The notes under the pieces were generated by a model. The model did not search any database, was not told the origin of the DNA, and was given only the letters and a program-made list of their open reading frames with translations. Of a DNA stretch of 64,000 bases, positions 27,089 through 36,265 are shown piece after piece (positions within the stretch are counted from its first letter, which is position 1; every line of letters begins with the position of its first letter). A program made the translations under genes and the position numbers. Source of the DNA: Sphingomonas xinjiangensis (GTDB lineage Bacteria; Pseudomonadota; Alphaproteobacteria; Sphingomonadales; Sphingomonadaceae); NCBI RefSeq assembly GCF_014199255.1, contig NZ_JACIJF010000014.1, positions 1-64,000 of the forward strand, in the 5' to 3' direction.

Positions 27089-28756
27089 ATGAACACGGGC
27101 GAAACGCTGCATTGGTGGCAGACACGATGGTTCGTGGCACTTTGCACATTGATGGCTTTGGTGCCGCTGCTGTGGCCGGACGTGCCGCCCCTGGTCGACT
27201 TGCCCGGCCATATGGGCCGTTACCGTGTTCAGTTTGAATATGATCAGGCGCCGTGGCTCCGGGAATGGTATGATTTCCAGTGGAGCCTGATGGGCAATCT
27301 GGGCGTCGACCTCCTCGTAATCCCGCTGCACAAACTGTTCGGGCTTGAGCTCGCGGTAAAGCTCATCATCATCACCATCCCGGCGATGACGGTGGCCGGG
27401 CTGCTGATGATCGCGCGCGAAGTGCATGGCCGCATCCCCGCCACCGCACTGTTCGCGCTGCCGCTTGCTTATTCCTTTCCGTTCCACTTCGGCTTCGTCA
27501 ATTTCGCGATGTCGATGGCGTTGGCCCTGATCGCGTTCGGGTGGTGGCTGCGCCTCGCACGGCTTGGGCGGCTGAAGCTGCGTGCCGTGCTGTTCGTGCC
27601 CATCTCGGCAACGATCTGGGTCTGTCATACCTATGGCTGGGGCATGCTGGGACTGCTGGCGTTCTCGGCCGAGCTGGTGCGGCAGCACGATTTGGCAGAA
27701 GGGCAGGGCTTTGCCCGGCGCTGGCTGTATCCCTGGTTTTGGACCGGCATGCATTGCCTGGTACTGGCGCCGCCGGCGCTGCTGATGGTTCTGTGGCGCA
27801 GCGGCGGGCATGTGACGGGCCAGACCGGCAACTGGTTCAACTGGCGTGCCAAGACCTTGTGGGTGGTGCAGGTGTTTCGCGACCGCTGGCAGCTGTTCGA
27901 CCTCGCCTCGCTCGGCGTGCTGTTCCTGCTGATGTTCAAGGCCGTGCGCGATCCGAACATCCAATATTCGCGCAACCTGACGCTTTCGGCGCTGTTCCTC
28001 CTCGCCGTCTACATCCTGCTGCCACGGATCGTGTTCGGCTCCGCTTATGCCGATATGCGGCTGGTGCCGTTCATGCTTGCGATCGCCATCATCGGCATCC
28101 GGCCTAAACCGGGCATGTCGATGCGCGGCGCGGCGCTGGTGGCGGCGATCGGCATGGCCTTCTTCACTGCGCGGATCGGCGCCACGGCGTACAGTTTCTT
28201 CCTCTACGACAAGGCCTATGACCGCGAGCTGAAGGCGCTCGACCATCTGCCGCGTGGCGCCCGCCTGATCACCTTCGTGGGCGAGACCTGCTACAACGAA
28301 TGGCGGATGACGCGCGTGCAGCACCTTCCCGGGCTCGCGCTGGAGCGCAAGCTCGCCTACGCCAATGATCAATGGTCGATGGCGGGCGGGCAGCTGCTGA
28401 CGGTGCGCTATGCCGCCGCCGGCCGCTTCGCACATGATCCGTCCGAACTGGTGACGGATGTGCAGTGTCCGCGCGAGTGGTGGCGACCGATCCCCTGGGC
28501 GCTGACGCGCTTCCCGCGCGACGCCTTCGACTATGTCTGGCTGGTTCGCCCGCCAGCCTATGATCCGCGCTTCCTCCAGGGGTTGGTGCCGGTGTGGCGC
28601 GACGGCACGAGCGGGCTGTTCCGAGTCGATCACCGCGTCCCCGCGCCGGTGATCAGGCCGGGCGAGCTGCCCGTGCCGCGCTCCGAACGCGACATCATGC
28701 TGGGCGACGGCCGCGCGCCGGGACGGCCAGTGACGATCCCCAAGCAGGTCGACTGA
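27089..28756 (+). CDS. GT-C-like polytopic membrane protein, paralogue B
   Basis: 555 residues, paralogous to the preceding gene along its length: shared 'WWQTR.FVA', 'LLWPDVPPLVDLPGHMGRY' (Asp37 to His41), 'IGNLGVDLLV'-like 'MGNLGVDLLVIPL', 'PFHFGFVNFAMS', 'CHTYGWGMLGLLAFSAE', 'GSAYADMRLVPF'. The C-terminal soluble part is longer ('EWWRPIPW', 'PRDAFDYVWLVRPP'). ATG 27089 lies 9 bases after the previous stop. The pair looks like a tandem duplication that has diverged. Function unknown; likely works with the GT2 and STT3-like genes. Confidence 0.7.
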   Translation: MNTGETLHWWQTRWFVALCTLMALVPLLWPDVPPLVDLPGHMGRYRVQFEYDQAPWLREWYDFQWSLMGNLGVDLLVIPLHKLFGLELAVKLIIITIPAMTVAGLLMIAREVHGRIPATALFALPLAYSFPFHFGFVNFAMSMALALIAFGWWLRLARLGRLKLRAVLFVPISATIWVCHTYGWGMLGLLAFSAELVRQHDLAEGQGFARRWLYPWFWTGMHCLVLAPPALLMVLWRSGGHVTGQTGNWFNWRAKTLWVVQVFRDRWQLFDLASLGVLFLLMFKAVRDPNIQYSRNLTLSALFLLAVYILLPRIVFGSAYADMRLVPFMLAIAIIGIRPKPGMSMRGAALVAAIGMAFFTARIGATAYSFFLYDKAYDRELKALDHLPRGARLITFVGETCYNEWRMTRVQHLPGLALERKLAYANDQWSMAGGQLLTVRYAAAGRFAHDPSELVTDVQCPREWWRPIPWALTRFPRDAFDYVWLVRPPAYDPRFLQGLVPVWRDGTSGLFRVDHRVPAPVIRPGELPVPRSERDIMLGDGRAPGRPVTIPKQVD

Positions 28757-28765
28757 GCGCCGGCT

Positions 28766-29905
28766 TTAGCCGCCGCGGCGGAAGGGCGTCAGTTCGCCCA
28801 GATACTCCTGCTCATCCGCAATCGCCTGTTTCTCGCGCTCCAGATAGTCGGCGACAGCGCGGCGGAACGCGGGATCGGGAATGTAGTGCGCTGACCAAGT
28901 GGTGACCGGGACATAGCCACGGGCAAGCTTGTGCTCGCCTTGAGCGCCGGCCTCCACGCGCGCCAGGCCGCGTTCGATCGCAACGTCGATCGCTTGATAG
29001 TAGCAGAGTTCGAAATGAAGGAACGGCACCTGCTCGACCGCGCCCCAATACCGACCGTAAAGCGTGTCGCCTCCGATCAGATTGAGCGCACCGGCGATCG
29101 GCACACCGTCGCGTTCGGCAAAGATCAACAGGACCTTGTCCGCCATCGCTTCGCCCAGCATCGAGAAGAAGGCACGGGTTAGATAGGGTCGGCCCCATTT
29201 GCGCGATCCTGTGTCCTGGTAGAAACCCCAGAACGCATCCCAGTGCGCTTCCGTAATCTCGGCGCCGCTCAAATGGCGCACGCGGAGCCCCTCTAACGCT
29301 TGTTTGCGCTCCTTGCGGATCGCTTTGCGCTTGCGGCTGGCAAGTGCTTCCAGAAAGTCGTCGAAGCGCGCATAGCCGTTATTCTGCCAATGGAACTGCG
29401 TGCCGGCGCGCAGTAGCCATCCCGCGCGTTCGAAGTCGGAAAGCTGATCCTGCGCGACGAAGGTGACATGCGCGGAAGACAGACCGTTCTGGTCGGTCAC
29501 CGCCTCGACCGCGGCAATCAGTGCCGGTGCGAGAGCTTGGTCGCGTAGTAGCAGGCGTGGACCGGGAACCGGAGTGAAGGGTACCGCGATCTGAAGCTTG
29601 GGGTAGTAATCTCCGCCTGCGCGCTCCCAGGCATCGGCCCAGGCATGATCGAAGACATATTCCCCCTGGCTGTGCGCCTTCACATAGGCTGGGCTGACTG
29701 CGCCTGGCCGACCATCGGAACCGTCGATCACGATGGGCAGCGGCTGCCAGCCCGCACGAGCGCCCACCGACCCGGAACGTTCGAGCGCCGAAAGAAAGGC
29801 GTGCGACACGAACGGATTGGCAAGGCCGGCGCAGCCATCCCACTCTTCTGCCGAGAAGGACTGGACGCCAGGGGCGATGCGGGCGGAGATCGGCGGGGCA
29901 CTCAC
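28766..29905 (-). CDS. FemAB/GNAT-like acyltransferase (peptidoglycan-type, DUF482)
   Basis: About 379 residues from GTG 29905; an ATG at 29992 in frame is the alternative, but conserved sequence begins near 'FSAEEWDGCAGLANPFVSHAFLSALE'. The family (DUF482) has two GNAT folds like Fem transferases. Diagnostic blocks are 'KAHSQGEYVFDHAWADA', 'RKRKAIRKERKQA', 'YQDTGSRKWGRPYLT', 'NLIGGDTLYGRYWGA' and 'HFELCYYQAIDVAIERGL'. The acyl donor and acceptor are not known in this family. Downstream of the mscS gene on the same strand. Confidence 0.88.
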   Translation of the reverse strand: MSAPPISARIAPGVQSFSAEEWDGCAGLANPFVSHAFLSALERSGSVGARAGWQPLPIVIDGSDGRPGAVSPAYVKAHSQGEYVFDHAWADAWERAGGDYYPKLQIAVPFTPVPGPRLLLRDQALAPALIAAVEAVTDQNGLSSAHVTFVAQDQLSDFERAGWLLRAGTQFHWQNNGYARFDDFLEALASRKRKAIRKERKQALEGLRVRHLSGAEITEAHWDAFWGFYQDTGSRKWGRPYLTRAFFSMLGEAMADKVLLIFAERDGVPIAGALNLIGGDTLYGRYWGAVEQVPFLHFELCYYQAIDVAIERGLARVEAGAQGEHKLARGYVPVTTWSAHYIPDPAFRRAVADYLEREKQAIADEQEYLGELTPFRRGG

Positions 29906-30024
29906 TGCCGTCCAGATAAGCGCACCATGGCCGGTTCGCGAGGGGCAATCTGATCCGAACCCGGGCTCGCGAAAGCTCCACCGGAATCGCAACGCCGTGG
30001 ATCATCCTATCCTTAAAAGCGCGA

Positions 30025-31305
30025 TCAGCCGCGCGGGTCCTTCGGCCATTCCTTCACGCGTATATCGTGCACTGGATAGGGGATCTCTATGCCATGCTCC
30101 TTGAATAGTGCCCATAGCCGGTTCAGCACATCGCTCTTGATGTTGCCGACGCCGCTCTCGGGGTCGCTGATCCAGCACAGGATCTCGTGCTCTACGCCCT
30201 TTTCACCAAAGGCCATCAACCAGACATTGCTGCGCGGCGTGCCGAGTACGCGCGGGCTTTCCCCGGCAGCGCGCAGCATCAATTCCTGGGCGAGTTTGAG
30301 GTCGCAGGTGTAGGCGACGGTTACCGGGATACGCACGCGGACGTTGCGATCGGTATAGGACCAGTTCTCCACTTCCTGCGTCATCAGGTTTTCGTTCGGA
30401 ATCAGATGCTCCTTGCCGTCGCGGGTGATGATGCTGACTGCGCGCACGCCGATCTTGTTCACCCAGCCGAAGCTGTCGCCCACGACGATCACGTCGCCAG
30501 GCTTGATCGATCGGTCCATCAACAGGATGATGCCTGCGATCAAGTTGCCGATGGTCTTTTGCAGGCCAAAGCCGATGGCGAGCCCGAACGCGCCCGAGAA
30601 GACGGCAAAGGCCGTCAAGTCGATCTGGAGCAGGTCCACGCCGACGAAGAAGGCGGCGACCACTACGGCGATCGCGGCGAGCTTTTGGAACAGCAGCTTC
30701 TGAGTGGCGTCGAAGCCGCGTGCCTGGGCAATCGAATGGGTGAGCACCCGGTTCACCAGCCGGACGGCGGCGAACAGCAGCAGCACGGTGATCCCAAAGG
30801 TCAGGACCGACAGCATCGTGATCCGGCGATGCCCGACCTGCACACCGACCCGGTCCAAGGTGGTCTCGATAACCGCGAGTCCGCCTATCGCGTGCGACAG
30901 GATCGCCAGAAAGGCGAGTGCGGCCAGACTCCAAGCTGCCCAGCGCGGCAGGTTCAGGCCGCGCAGCACGCCGATCGCCAGCATGGCCACTGCGCTCGCC
31001 TGGACCAGGCCGATCACCAGCGCCGCTAGCGCTCCCCAGGGCCAGGCAGCGGCTATCAGGGATAGCAGGATCGACGCAGCGCCCCAGCGGACGATCTCGC
31101 AGACACGCAGCTGCAGCCTCTCGATCGGCTGATTGACTCGGTCCGCCCAGGCCTGGGCAATCCCGGTTCCGATCCGGCGTCCCCCCAGCCAGCCCAGCGC
31201 GAGGCCCAGCACTGCCAAAGCGGCGGCTATCAGCGCTTCGGTCAGCTCGGCGGCCCCCGGCAGGTTGTGGCCGGCAAGCCAATCGCCGAACTGCTCCATC
31301 AGCAT
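30025..31305 (-). CDS. Mechanosensitive ion channel, MscS family
   Basis: 426 residues. Four or more N-terminal helices lead to the pore helix: 'FSGAFGLAIGFGLQKTIGNLIAGIILL', with the Gly/Ala spacing of MscS TM3, then the beta domain 'DRSIKPGDVIVVGDSFGWVNKIGVRAVSI' and 'PNENLMTQEVENWSY'. The C-terminal alpha/beta domain follows ('VRIPVTVAYTCDLKLA'). Releases solutes on hypo-osmotic shock. Longer than E. coli MscS (286) because of the extra N-terminal helices. Its ATG shares one base with the metC stop. Confidence 0.93.
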   Translation of the reverse strand: MLMEQFGDWLAGHNLPGAAELTEALIAAALAVLGLALGWLGGRRIGTGIAQAWADRVNQPIERLQLRVCEIVRWGAASILLSLIAAAWPWGALAALVIGLVQASAVAMLAIGVLRGLNLPRWAAWSLAALAFLAILSHAIGGLAVIETTLDRVGVQVGHRRITMLSVLTFGITVLLLFAAVRLVNRVLTHSIAQARGFDATQKLLFQKLAAIAVVVAAFFVGVDLLQIDLTAFAVFSGAFGLAIGFGLQKTIGNLIAGIILLMDRSIKPGDVIVVGDSFGWVNKIGVRAVSIITRDGKEHLIPNENLMTQEVENWSYTDRNVRVRIPVTVAYTCDLKLAQELMLRAAGESPRVLGTPRSNVWLMAFGEKGVEHEILCWISDPESGVGNIKSDVLNRLWALFKEHGIEIPYPVHDIRVKEWPKDPRG

Positions 31306-32483
31306 CAGCCGCGCGCATCCGCGAAGCGGGCCAGGCCGGCTTCCAGATCGGCGATGAGGTCCTCCGGGTCCTCCAACCCGATCTGAAGCCGCACCAAAGG
31401 CCCCTCGGCTTGCCAGGTCGTTGCCGAGCGGTGTCGCTGCGGATCGACGGGGATCGCCAGGCTCTCGAACCCGCCCCAGCTATAGCCGATACCGAAATGC
31501 TCGAGCCCGTCGATCAGCGTGGTGCGCGCGGCATCGCTGCCGCCGTCCAGCACGAACGAGAACAGGCCCGACGCGCCGCGGAAGTCGCGCGCGAAGATGT
31601 CGTGGCCGGGGCAATCGGGCAAAGCGGGGTGCAGCACGCGCGCGACCTCGGGTCGGGCCTTCAGCCACCGCGCGACTTGCAGCGCCGATCGGCCATGCTG
31701 GTCCAGACGCACCGCCATGGTCCGCAGACCCCGTGCGCCGAGCCAGGCATCGTCGGGGCTCGCGGTCTGGCCAAGTTCGTAGGTCGCGGCACGTAGCGCC
31801 TGATAGTGCCCGGGTGCTGCGGTCACTGATCCCAGCATCACGTCGGAATGGCCCACGACATATTTGGTGCACGCCAGGATGGTATAGTCGACACCCAGTC
31901 CGATCACCGGGAACAGCAGCGGCGTCGCCCAGGTGTTGTCGATCAGCGTGGTGATGCCGCGTTGCTTCGCCACCCCGACGATCGCCGGCACGTCCTGCAC
32001 CTCAAAGGTCAGGCTGCCCGGGCTTTCCATCAGGATCGCCTTGGTGCGGTCGGTGCAGAGCGCGGCGATGCCGCCGCCGATCAGCGGATCGTAGAAGATC
32101 GTCTCGACGCCGATCCGCTTGAGCATGCCGTTGGCGAAGTTACGCGTCGGATCATAGGCGCTGTCGGGCATCAGCAGTTGGTCGCCCGGCTCGAGCACCG
32201 CCAGCAGTGCGGTGGTGAGAGCGGCAACGCCGGAGGGGTAGAGCAAGGTCGCCTCGGCGCCGGGCTCCAGTTCGGTCAGCGCATCGGCGAGCGACCATTG
32301 CGTCGGGGTGCCGCGACGGCCGTAGAACAGCTTGTGGTGGGTGTCGGCAGCGCCGCGGCCGCGCAGCTCGGCGACCGAGTCATACAGGATGGTCGAAGCG
32401 CGCCACACCGGCGGGTTGACGATACCTCCTGTCCATTCGGGCTTGCGGCCGGCGGAGACGATGCGGGTGGCGTCTTTCTTCAT
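31305..32483 (-). CDS. metC: Cystathionine beta-lyase
   Basis: 392-residue PLP enzyme of the Cys/Met-metabolism family, cleaving cystathionine to homocysteine, pyruvate and ammonia. The PLP Lys is Lys207 in '[15 protein letters not shown]'; the 'YDPTRNF' and '[10 protein letters not shown]' blocks and 'YGRRGTPT' near the N-terminus favour MetC over MetB. ATG 32483 sits in the stop of sseA (ATGA overlap); the frame open to 32525 is not conserved. Operon with sseA and the channel gene, a sulfur-amino-acid pair. Confidence 0.93.
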   Translation of the reverse strand: MKKDATRIVSAGRKPEWTGGIVNPPVWRASTILYDSVAELRGRGAADTHHKLFYGRRGTPTQWSLADALTELEPGAEATLLYPSGVAALTTALLAVLEPGDQLLMPDSAYDPTRNFANGMLKRIGVETIFYDPLIGGGIAALCTDRTKAILMESPGSLTFEVQDVPAIVGVAKQRGITTLIDNTWATPLLFPVIGLGVDYTILACTKYVVGHSDVMLGSVTAAPGHYQALRAATYELGQTASPDDAWLGARGLRTMAVRLDQHGRSALQVARWLKARPEVARVLHPALPDCPGHDIFARDFRGASGLFSFVLDGGSDAARTTLIDGLEHFGIGYSWGGFESLAIPVDPQRHRSATTWQAEGPLVRLQIGLEDPEDLIADLEAGLARFADARG

Positions 32484-33331
32484 GCAGGACCCATAGCCTT
32501 GGGCGTGTCGGGGTGGATCCCCCATTCCGACCAGCTGCCATCATAAAGCGCGGCGTCGTGGCCGAGCAGGTGGGCGGCGAACACGATCACCGCAGCGGTG
32601 ATGCCCGAGCCGCAGGTGGCGACAAGCGGGCGGGCGGGATCGATGCCGGCTTCGGCGAAGACCTGGGCGATTGCGAGACGGGACTTCCAGGTGCCGTCGG
32701 AGTGGAAGAAGCTGGGATAGGGGATGTTCTTCGATCCCGGGATATGGCCCGACGCACTGCCCGGACGGGGATCGGGTTCCTCGCCGGTGAAGCGCGCTGC
32801 GGAGCGGGCGTCGGCGACCTGATAGGTGCCAGAAGCGAGGTTGGCCAGCATCTGGTCGACGCGGAAAACGGTGGTTCTGGGCGTCGATGGCCCGAAGGTG
32901 CTAGGTTGGGCAGGGGTGGCAACTTCCGCGGCGTCGAGCGGCCGGCCCTCGCGCCGCCACTTGGCGAGCGCGCCGTCGAGCAAGGCGGCGTCCAGCCCGG
33001 CGCTGCGCAGCACCCACCAGGCACGGCAGGCGCTGTGGTGCAGCCCGTCTTCGTAGAGGACGACGCGCGTGCCCTGCCCCACCCCGAGCGCGCGCAGGCG
33101 GCCGGCGACCTGATCGGGCGGCGGCAGCATCGAGGGCAGGGGATCGCGCTGATCGACCAGGCTGTCGAGGTCGAGGAAGCGCGCGCGGGGTATGTGCGCC
33201 GCAGCAAAGTTCGCCCGCGGATCCTTGGCCGGCGCGCCCGGGATCTTGGAAGTATAGCTCGCGTCGAGCACAAGAAGGTCGGGGTCGCCCAGTCTTTCGG
33301 CGAGCCAATCGGTCGTTACCAGCGCTTCCAT
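32480..33331 (-). CDS. sseA: 3-mercaptopyruvate sulfurtransferase
   Basis: 283 residues, two rhodanese domains. The active site Cys240 lies in 'TCGSGITA', the CG(S/T)G(V/I)TA loop that separates mercaptopyruvate sulfurtransferases from thiosulfate sulfurtransferases. 'LVVLDASY'-type start ('[12 protein letters not shown]'), '[11 protein letters not shown]' and '[16 protein letters not shown]' are family blocks. Moves sulfur from 3-mercaptopyruvate to thiol acceptors in the cytosol. ATG 33331 is 54 bases from the divergent queF. Confidence 0.93.
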   Translation of the reverse strand: MEALVTTDWLAERLGDPDLLVLDASYTSKIPGAPAKDPRANFAAAHIPRARFLDLDSLVDQRDPLPSMLPPPDQVAGRLRALGVGQGTRVVLYEDGLHHSACRAWWVLRSAGLDAALLDGALAKWRREGRPLDAAEVATPAQPSTFGPSTPRTTVFRVDQMLANLASGTYQVADARSAARFTGEEPDPRPGSASGHIPGSKNIPYPSFFHSDGTWKSRLAIAQVFAEAGIDPARPLVATCGSGITAAVIVFAAHLLGHDAALYDGSWSEWGIHPDTPKAMGPA

Positions 33332-33385
33332 GAATGCGGGTCTAGGAGGATGCAAAGCGCGCGGCAAACCCCTACATCGCCGCGC

Positions 33386-33832
33386 ATGGACGCAAAGCAT
33401 CTCGGCAAGACCTCCGCCCTTCCTGACTCACCGGAAGCCGCGGAGCTCGACTATGTACCCAATCCCCGGCCCGGCAGCCGCTACATGATCCGCTTCGCCG
33501 CGCCGGAGTTCACGTCGTTATGCCCGATCACCGGGCAGCCCGATTTCGCGCATCTGGTGATCGACTATGTGCCCGGCGAGACCATCGTCGAATCCAAGTC
33601 GCTCAAGCTGTTCCTGGGCAGCTTCCGCAACCATGGCGCCTTTCACGAGGATTGCACGGTCGGCATCGGCGAGCGGCTGTTCGCCGAGATGAAGCCGCAA
33701 TGGCTGCGCATCGGCGGATATTGGTACCCGCGCGGCGGCATTCCGATCGACGTGTTCTGGCAGTCGGGCGAGGCGCCGGCGGGGGTGTGGATCCCAGCGC
33801 AAGACGTGCCGGGCTATCGCGGTCGGGGCTAA
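33386..33832 (+). CDS. queF: NADPH-dependent 7-cyano-7-deazaguanine reductase
   Basis: 148 residues, the short unimodular QueF type of the tunnelling fold. It reduces preQ0 to preQ1 in queuosine biosynthesis. Catalytic Cys46 in '[12 protein letters not shown]' with Asp53, and the '[22 protein letters not shown]' block (residues ~70-92), are diagnostic. No preQ1 riboswitch is seen in the 54-base gap before it, and no other que genes are near. Confidence 0.95.
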   Translation: MDAKHLGKTSALPDSPEAAELDYVPNPRPGSRYMIRFAAPEFTSLCPITGQPDFAHLVIDYVPGETIVESKSLKLFLGSFRNHGAFHEDCTVGIGERLFAEMKPQWLRIGGYWYPRGGIPIDVFWQSGEAPAGVWIPAQDVPGYRGRG

Positions 33833-33944
33833 CTTGAGTCATATTGCGCTGCAACATTCCTGCAACCATATTCACCCTGCAGAGTTGAGCAGGTTGTAAC
33901 GGGCGCGACGCGCCTGATCTGTTTGCAGCAGCGAAGGAGTGGGG

Positions 33945-36218
33945 ATGTTGCCGTCGATGAACGGGCCGCAGATCGGTCATCTTGCGCTGATCGGAAACTT
34001 TCTGCCGCGCAAGTGCGGGCTCGCCACGTACACCACCGACACGTACATGGCGCTGAAGCAGAGCTTCCCCGATCTTCGGGTGGACGTGTACGCGATGGAC
34101 GACCATCCCGGGCGCTACGATTACCCGTCGGCGGTCACCCGCGCGATCCCGCAGCATGACCGCGGCGCCTATCTCGACGCCGCCCGCGCCATCGAGGCAA
34201 GCGGCGCGCAGGCGCTGTGGATCCAGCACGAATATGGCATCTATGGCGGCGCGGCGGGCGAGTTCCTGCTGGCGCTGACCGATCGCCTGTCGATCCCGGT
34301 GATCACCACGCTGCACACCGTTCTGGAAAAGCCGAGCGCCGACGAGCGCCGCGTCATGGACGCGCTGCTGCGCCGGTCCGAGCGCGTGATCGTCATGGCC
34401 GAAAAGGGGCGCGACATCCTGAAGCGCGTGCACGGCGTCGATGACAAGAAGGTCATCATGATCCCGCACGGCGTTCCGGATCGGCCGTTTGCCGATCCCG
34501 ACACGATGAAGCCGGCGTTCGGCTGGGAAGGCCGCGAAGTCGTCCTGACCTTTGGCCTGCTCGCGCCGAACAAAGGCATCGAGACGGTGATTTCGGCACT
34601 GCCCCAGGTGGTCGCGAACCATCCGCGCGCGCTGTACGTCGTGCTCGGCGCCACGCACCCCAACCTGGTCGCGCATGAGGGCGAAGCCTATCGCGAGCGG
34701 CTGAAGGCGCTGGCGCAGGAGCGCGGTGTCGCCGAGCATGTCCAGTTTATCGACGCCTTCGTCGACTATGATGACCTGATCGATTATCTCCAGGCGGCCG
34801 ACCTGTACGTCACCCCCTATAGCAATCCGGCGCAGATCACCTCGGGCACGCTTTCCTATGCCGTGGGCGTGGGCAAGCCGGTGATTTCGACCCCTTATGT
34901 CCACGCGACCGAGATCCTGGACCAGGATCACGGCGTGCAGGTGGCGTTCGGCGACAGCGCCGCGTTCGCGCGCGAGATCGACCGCCTGCTGACCGACAAG
35001 GTCGCGCGGGCGGCCTTGTCGCAGCGCGCCTATGCACGCGGGCGGACGATGATCTGGCCGCGCCTTGCCGAGAGTGCGATGGCCGAGCTCAACGGGATGC
35101 TGGGAAAGGCGCCTCGCCAGCTTGGCCGCGCGGCCGCCGAGATGGCGCCGCTCAAGCCTGACCTTGCCGCCGTTGAGCGGATGAGCGATGCCACCGGCAT
35201 GCTCCAGCACTCGATCTATTCGGTGCCGGACCGCCGTCATGGCTATTGCATCGACGACAACGCCCGCGCGCTGATCCTGATGTCCAAGATCGACGATGTG
35301 GACGAAACGCTGCGTGACAAGTGGACGAGCATCTATGCCTCGTTCGTCCAATATGCCTGGAACCCGGACGCACGCCGTTTCCGCAACTTCATGAATTTCG
35401 ACCGGACCTGGTGCGAGGATGTCGGGTCCGAAGACTCGAATGGCCGTGCGATCTGGGCGCTGGGTGTGACCGCGCGGGACGCGCGCGCGCAGAAGCATCG
35501 CGACTGGGCGTCGATGATGTTCGACACCACCGCGGCGATCGCGCTGGAATTGCAGGCGCCGCGCGCGCATGCCTTCGCCATGCTGGGCGCCGCCGCGATG
35601 ATCGAGGCGCATCCGGGCCACTCGCTCTCGCGCGACATCCTGACGCGCTATGGCGAAGAGCTGATCGCGCTGCTCGACCAGGCGCGCCGCCCCGAATGGC
35701 AGTGGTTCGAAATCGTGCTGGCCTATGACAATGCTCGCCTGCCAGAGGCGCTGCTGCGCGCGGGCAAGGTGCTGGGCCGTCGGGACTTCATCGATGTCGG
35801 TCTGGAGACGCTCGACTGGATCGTGGGCCGCCAGACCTCGCCCGAGGGCCGGTTCCGCGCAGTCGGGTCCGAGAGCTTCGGGCGTCCCTATGCCGAGCCG
35901 CTTCAGTTCGACCAGCAGCCGCTGGAGGCGCAGGCCACCGTCGACGCCTGCGTCGCGGCGCACGAGGCGAGCGGTGACGAGCGTTGGGTGGACGAGGCGC
36001 TGAAAGCCTATCGCTGGTATCTGGGCGCGAACGACCTGGAGCTGCCGCTGGCGACCGCACAGGATGGCGGATGCTTCGACGGGCTGATGCCGACCGGGCT
36101 CAACCGTAATCAAGGCGCGGAGTCGATCCTGGCGCTTCAGCTGGCGAATTGCGCGATTTCTGCTCTTGGAAAGCCCGCGCAAAACGTGTCAACAACCCGC
36201 CGAGCCGCCGTCGCCTGA
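33945..36218 (+). CDS. GT4 glycosyltransferase fused to a large helical domain
   Basis: 757 residues. ATG 33945 has AAGGAG 5 bases upstream. Residues 1-~390 form a GT-B fold GT4 enzyme: 'FLPRKCGLATYT', 'IQHEYGIYGG', 'TFGLLAPNKGIETVI' and the nucleotide-sugar site 'ITSGTLSYAVGVGKPVISTPYV'. From ~400 there is an all-helical region ('GYCIDDNARALILM', 'EDSNGRAIWALG', 'YDNARLPEALL', 'TVDACVAAHEASGD') that looks like an (alpha/alpha)6 barrel of epimerase or glycosidase type. The unit continues with GH130 after 47 bases. A mannosyl donor is a reasonable guess from GH130 substrates; it is not proven. Confidence 0.88.
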   Translation: MLPSMNGPQIGHLALIGNFLPRKCGLATYTTDTYMALKQSFPDLRVDVYAMDDHPGRYDYPSAVTRAIPQHDRGAYLDAARAIEASGAQALWIQHEYGIYGGAAGEFLLALTDRLSIPVITTLHTVLEKPSADERRVMDALLRRSERVIVMAEKGRDILKRVHGVDDKKVIMIPHGVPDRPFADPDTMKPAFGWEGREVVLTFGLLAPNKGIETVISALPQVVANHPRALYVVLGATHPNLVAHEGEAYRERLKALAQERGVAEHVQFIDAFVDYDDLIDYLQAADLYVTPYSNPAQITSGTLSYAVGVGKPVISTPYVHATEILDQDHGVQVAFGDSAAFAREIDRLLTDKVARAALSQRAYARGRTMIWPRLAESAMAELNGMLGKAPRQLGRAAAEMAPLKPDLAAVERMSDATGMLQHSIYSVPDRRHGYCIDDNARALILMSKIDDVDETLRDKWTSIYASFVQYAWNPDARRFRNFMNFDRTWCEDVGSEDSNGRAIWALGVTARDARAQKHRDWASMMFDTTAAIALELQAPRAHAFAMLGAAAMIEAHPGHSLSRDILTRYGEELIALLDQARRPEWQWFEIVLAYDNARLPEALLRAGKVLGRRDFIDVGLETLDWIVGRQTSPEGRFRAVGSESFGRPYAEPLQFDQQPLEAQATVDACVAAHEASGDERWVDEALKAYRWYLGANDLELPLATAQDGGCFDGLMPTGLNRNQGAESILALQLANCAISALGKPAQNVSTTRRAAVA

Positions 36219-36265
36219 GTATCAAGGCGGCAGTGCGGTAGAGTTCAGGTCCTTTCGGGGGGTCA

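Noticed and set aside
26846..28633. A 595-codon minus-strand open frame, antisense to paralogue B
   Set aside because: Low-complexity His/Arg/Gln-rich translation without motifs; the plus-strand protein has a paralogue and membrane helices.
33332..33385. preQ1 riboswitch before queF
   Set aside because: The 54-base gap is too short and shows no H-type pseudoknot pattern with the A-rich tail expected.
33603..36182. An 859-codon minus-strand open frame
   Set aside because: Antisense to the GT4 fusion gene, which has clear motifs; composition is that of a shadow frame.
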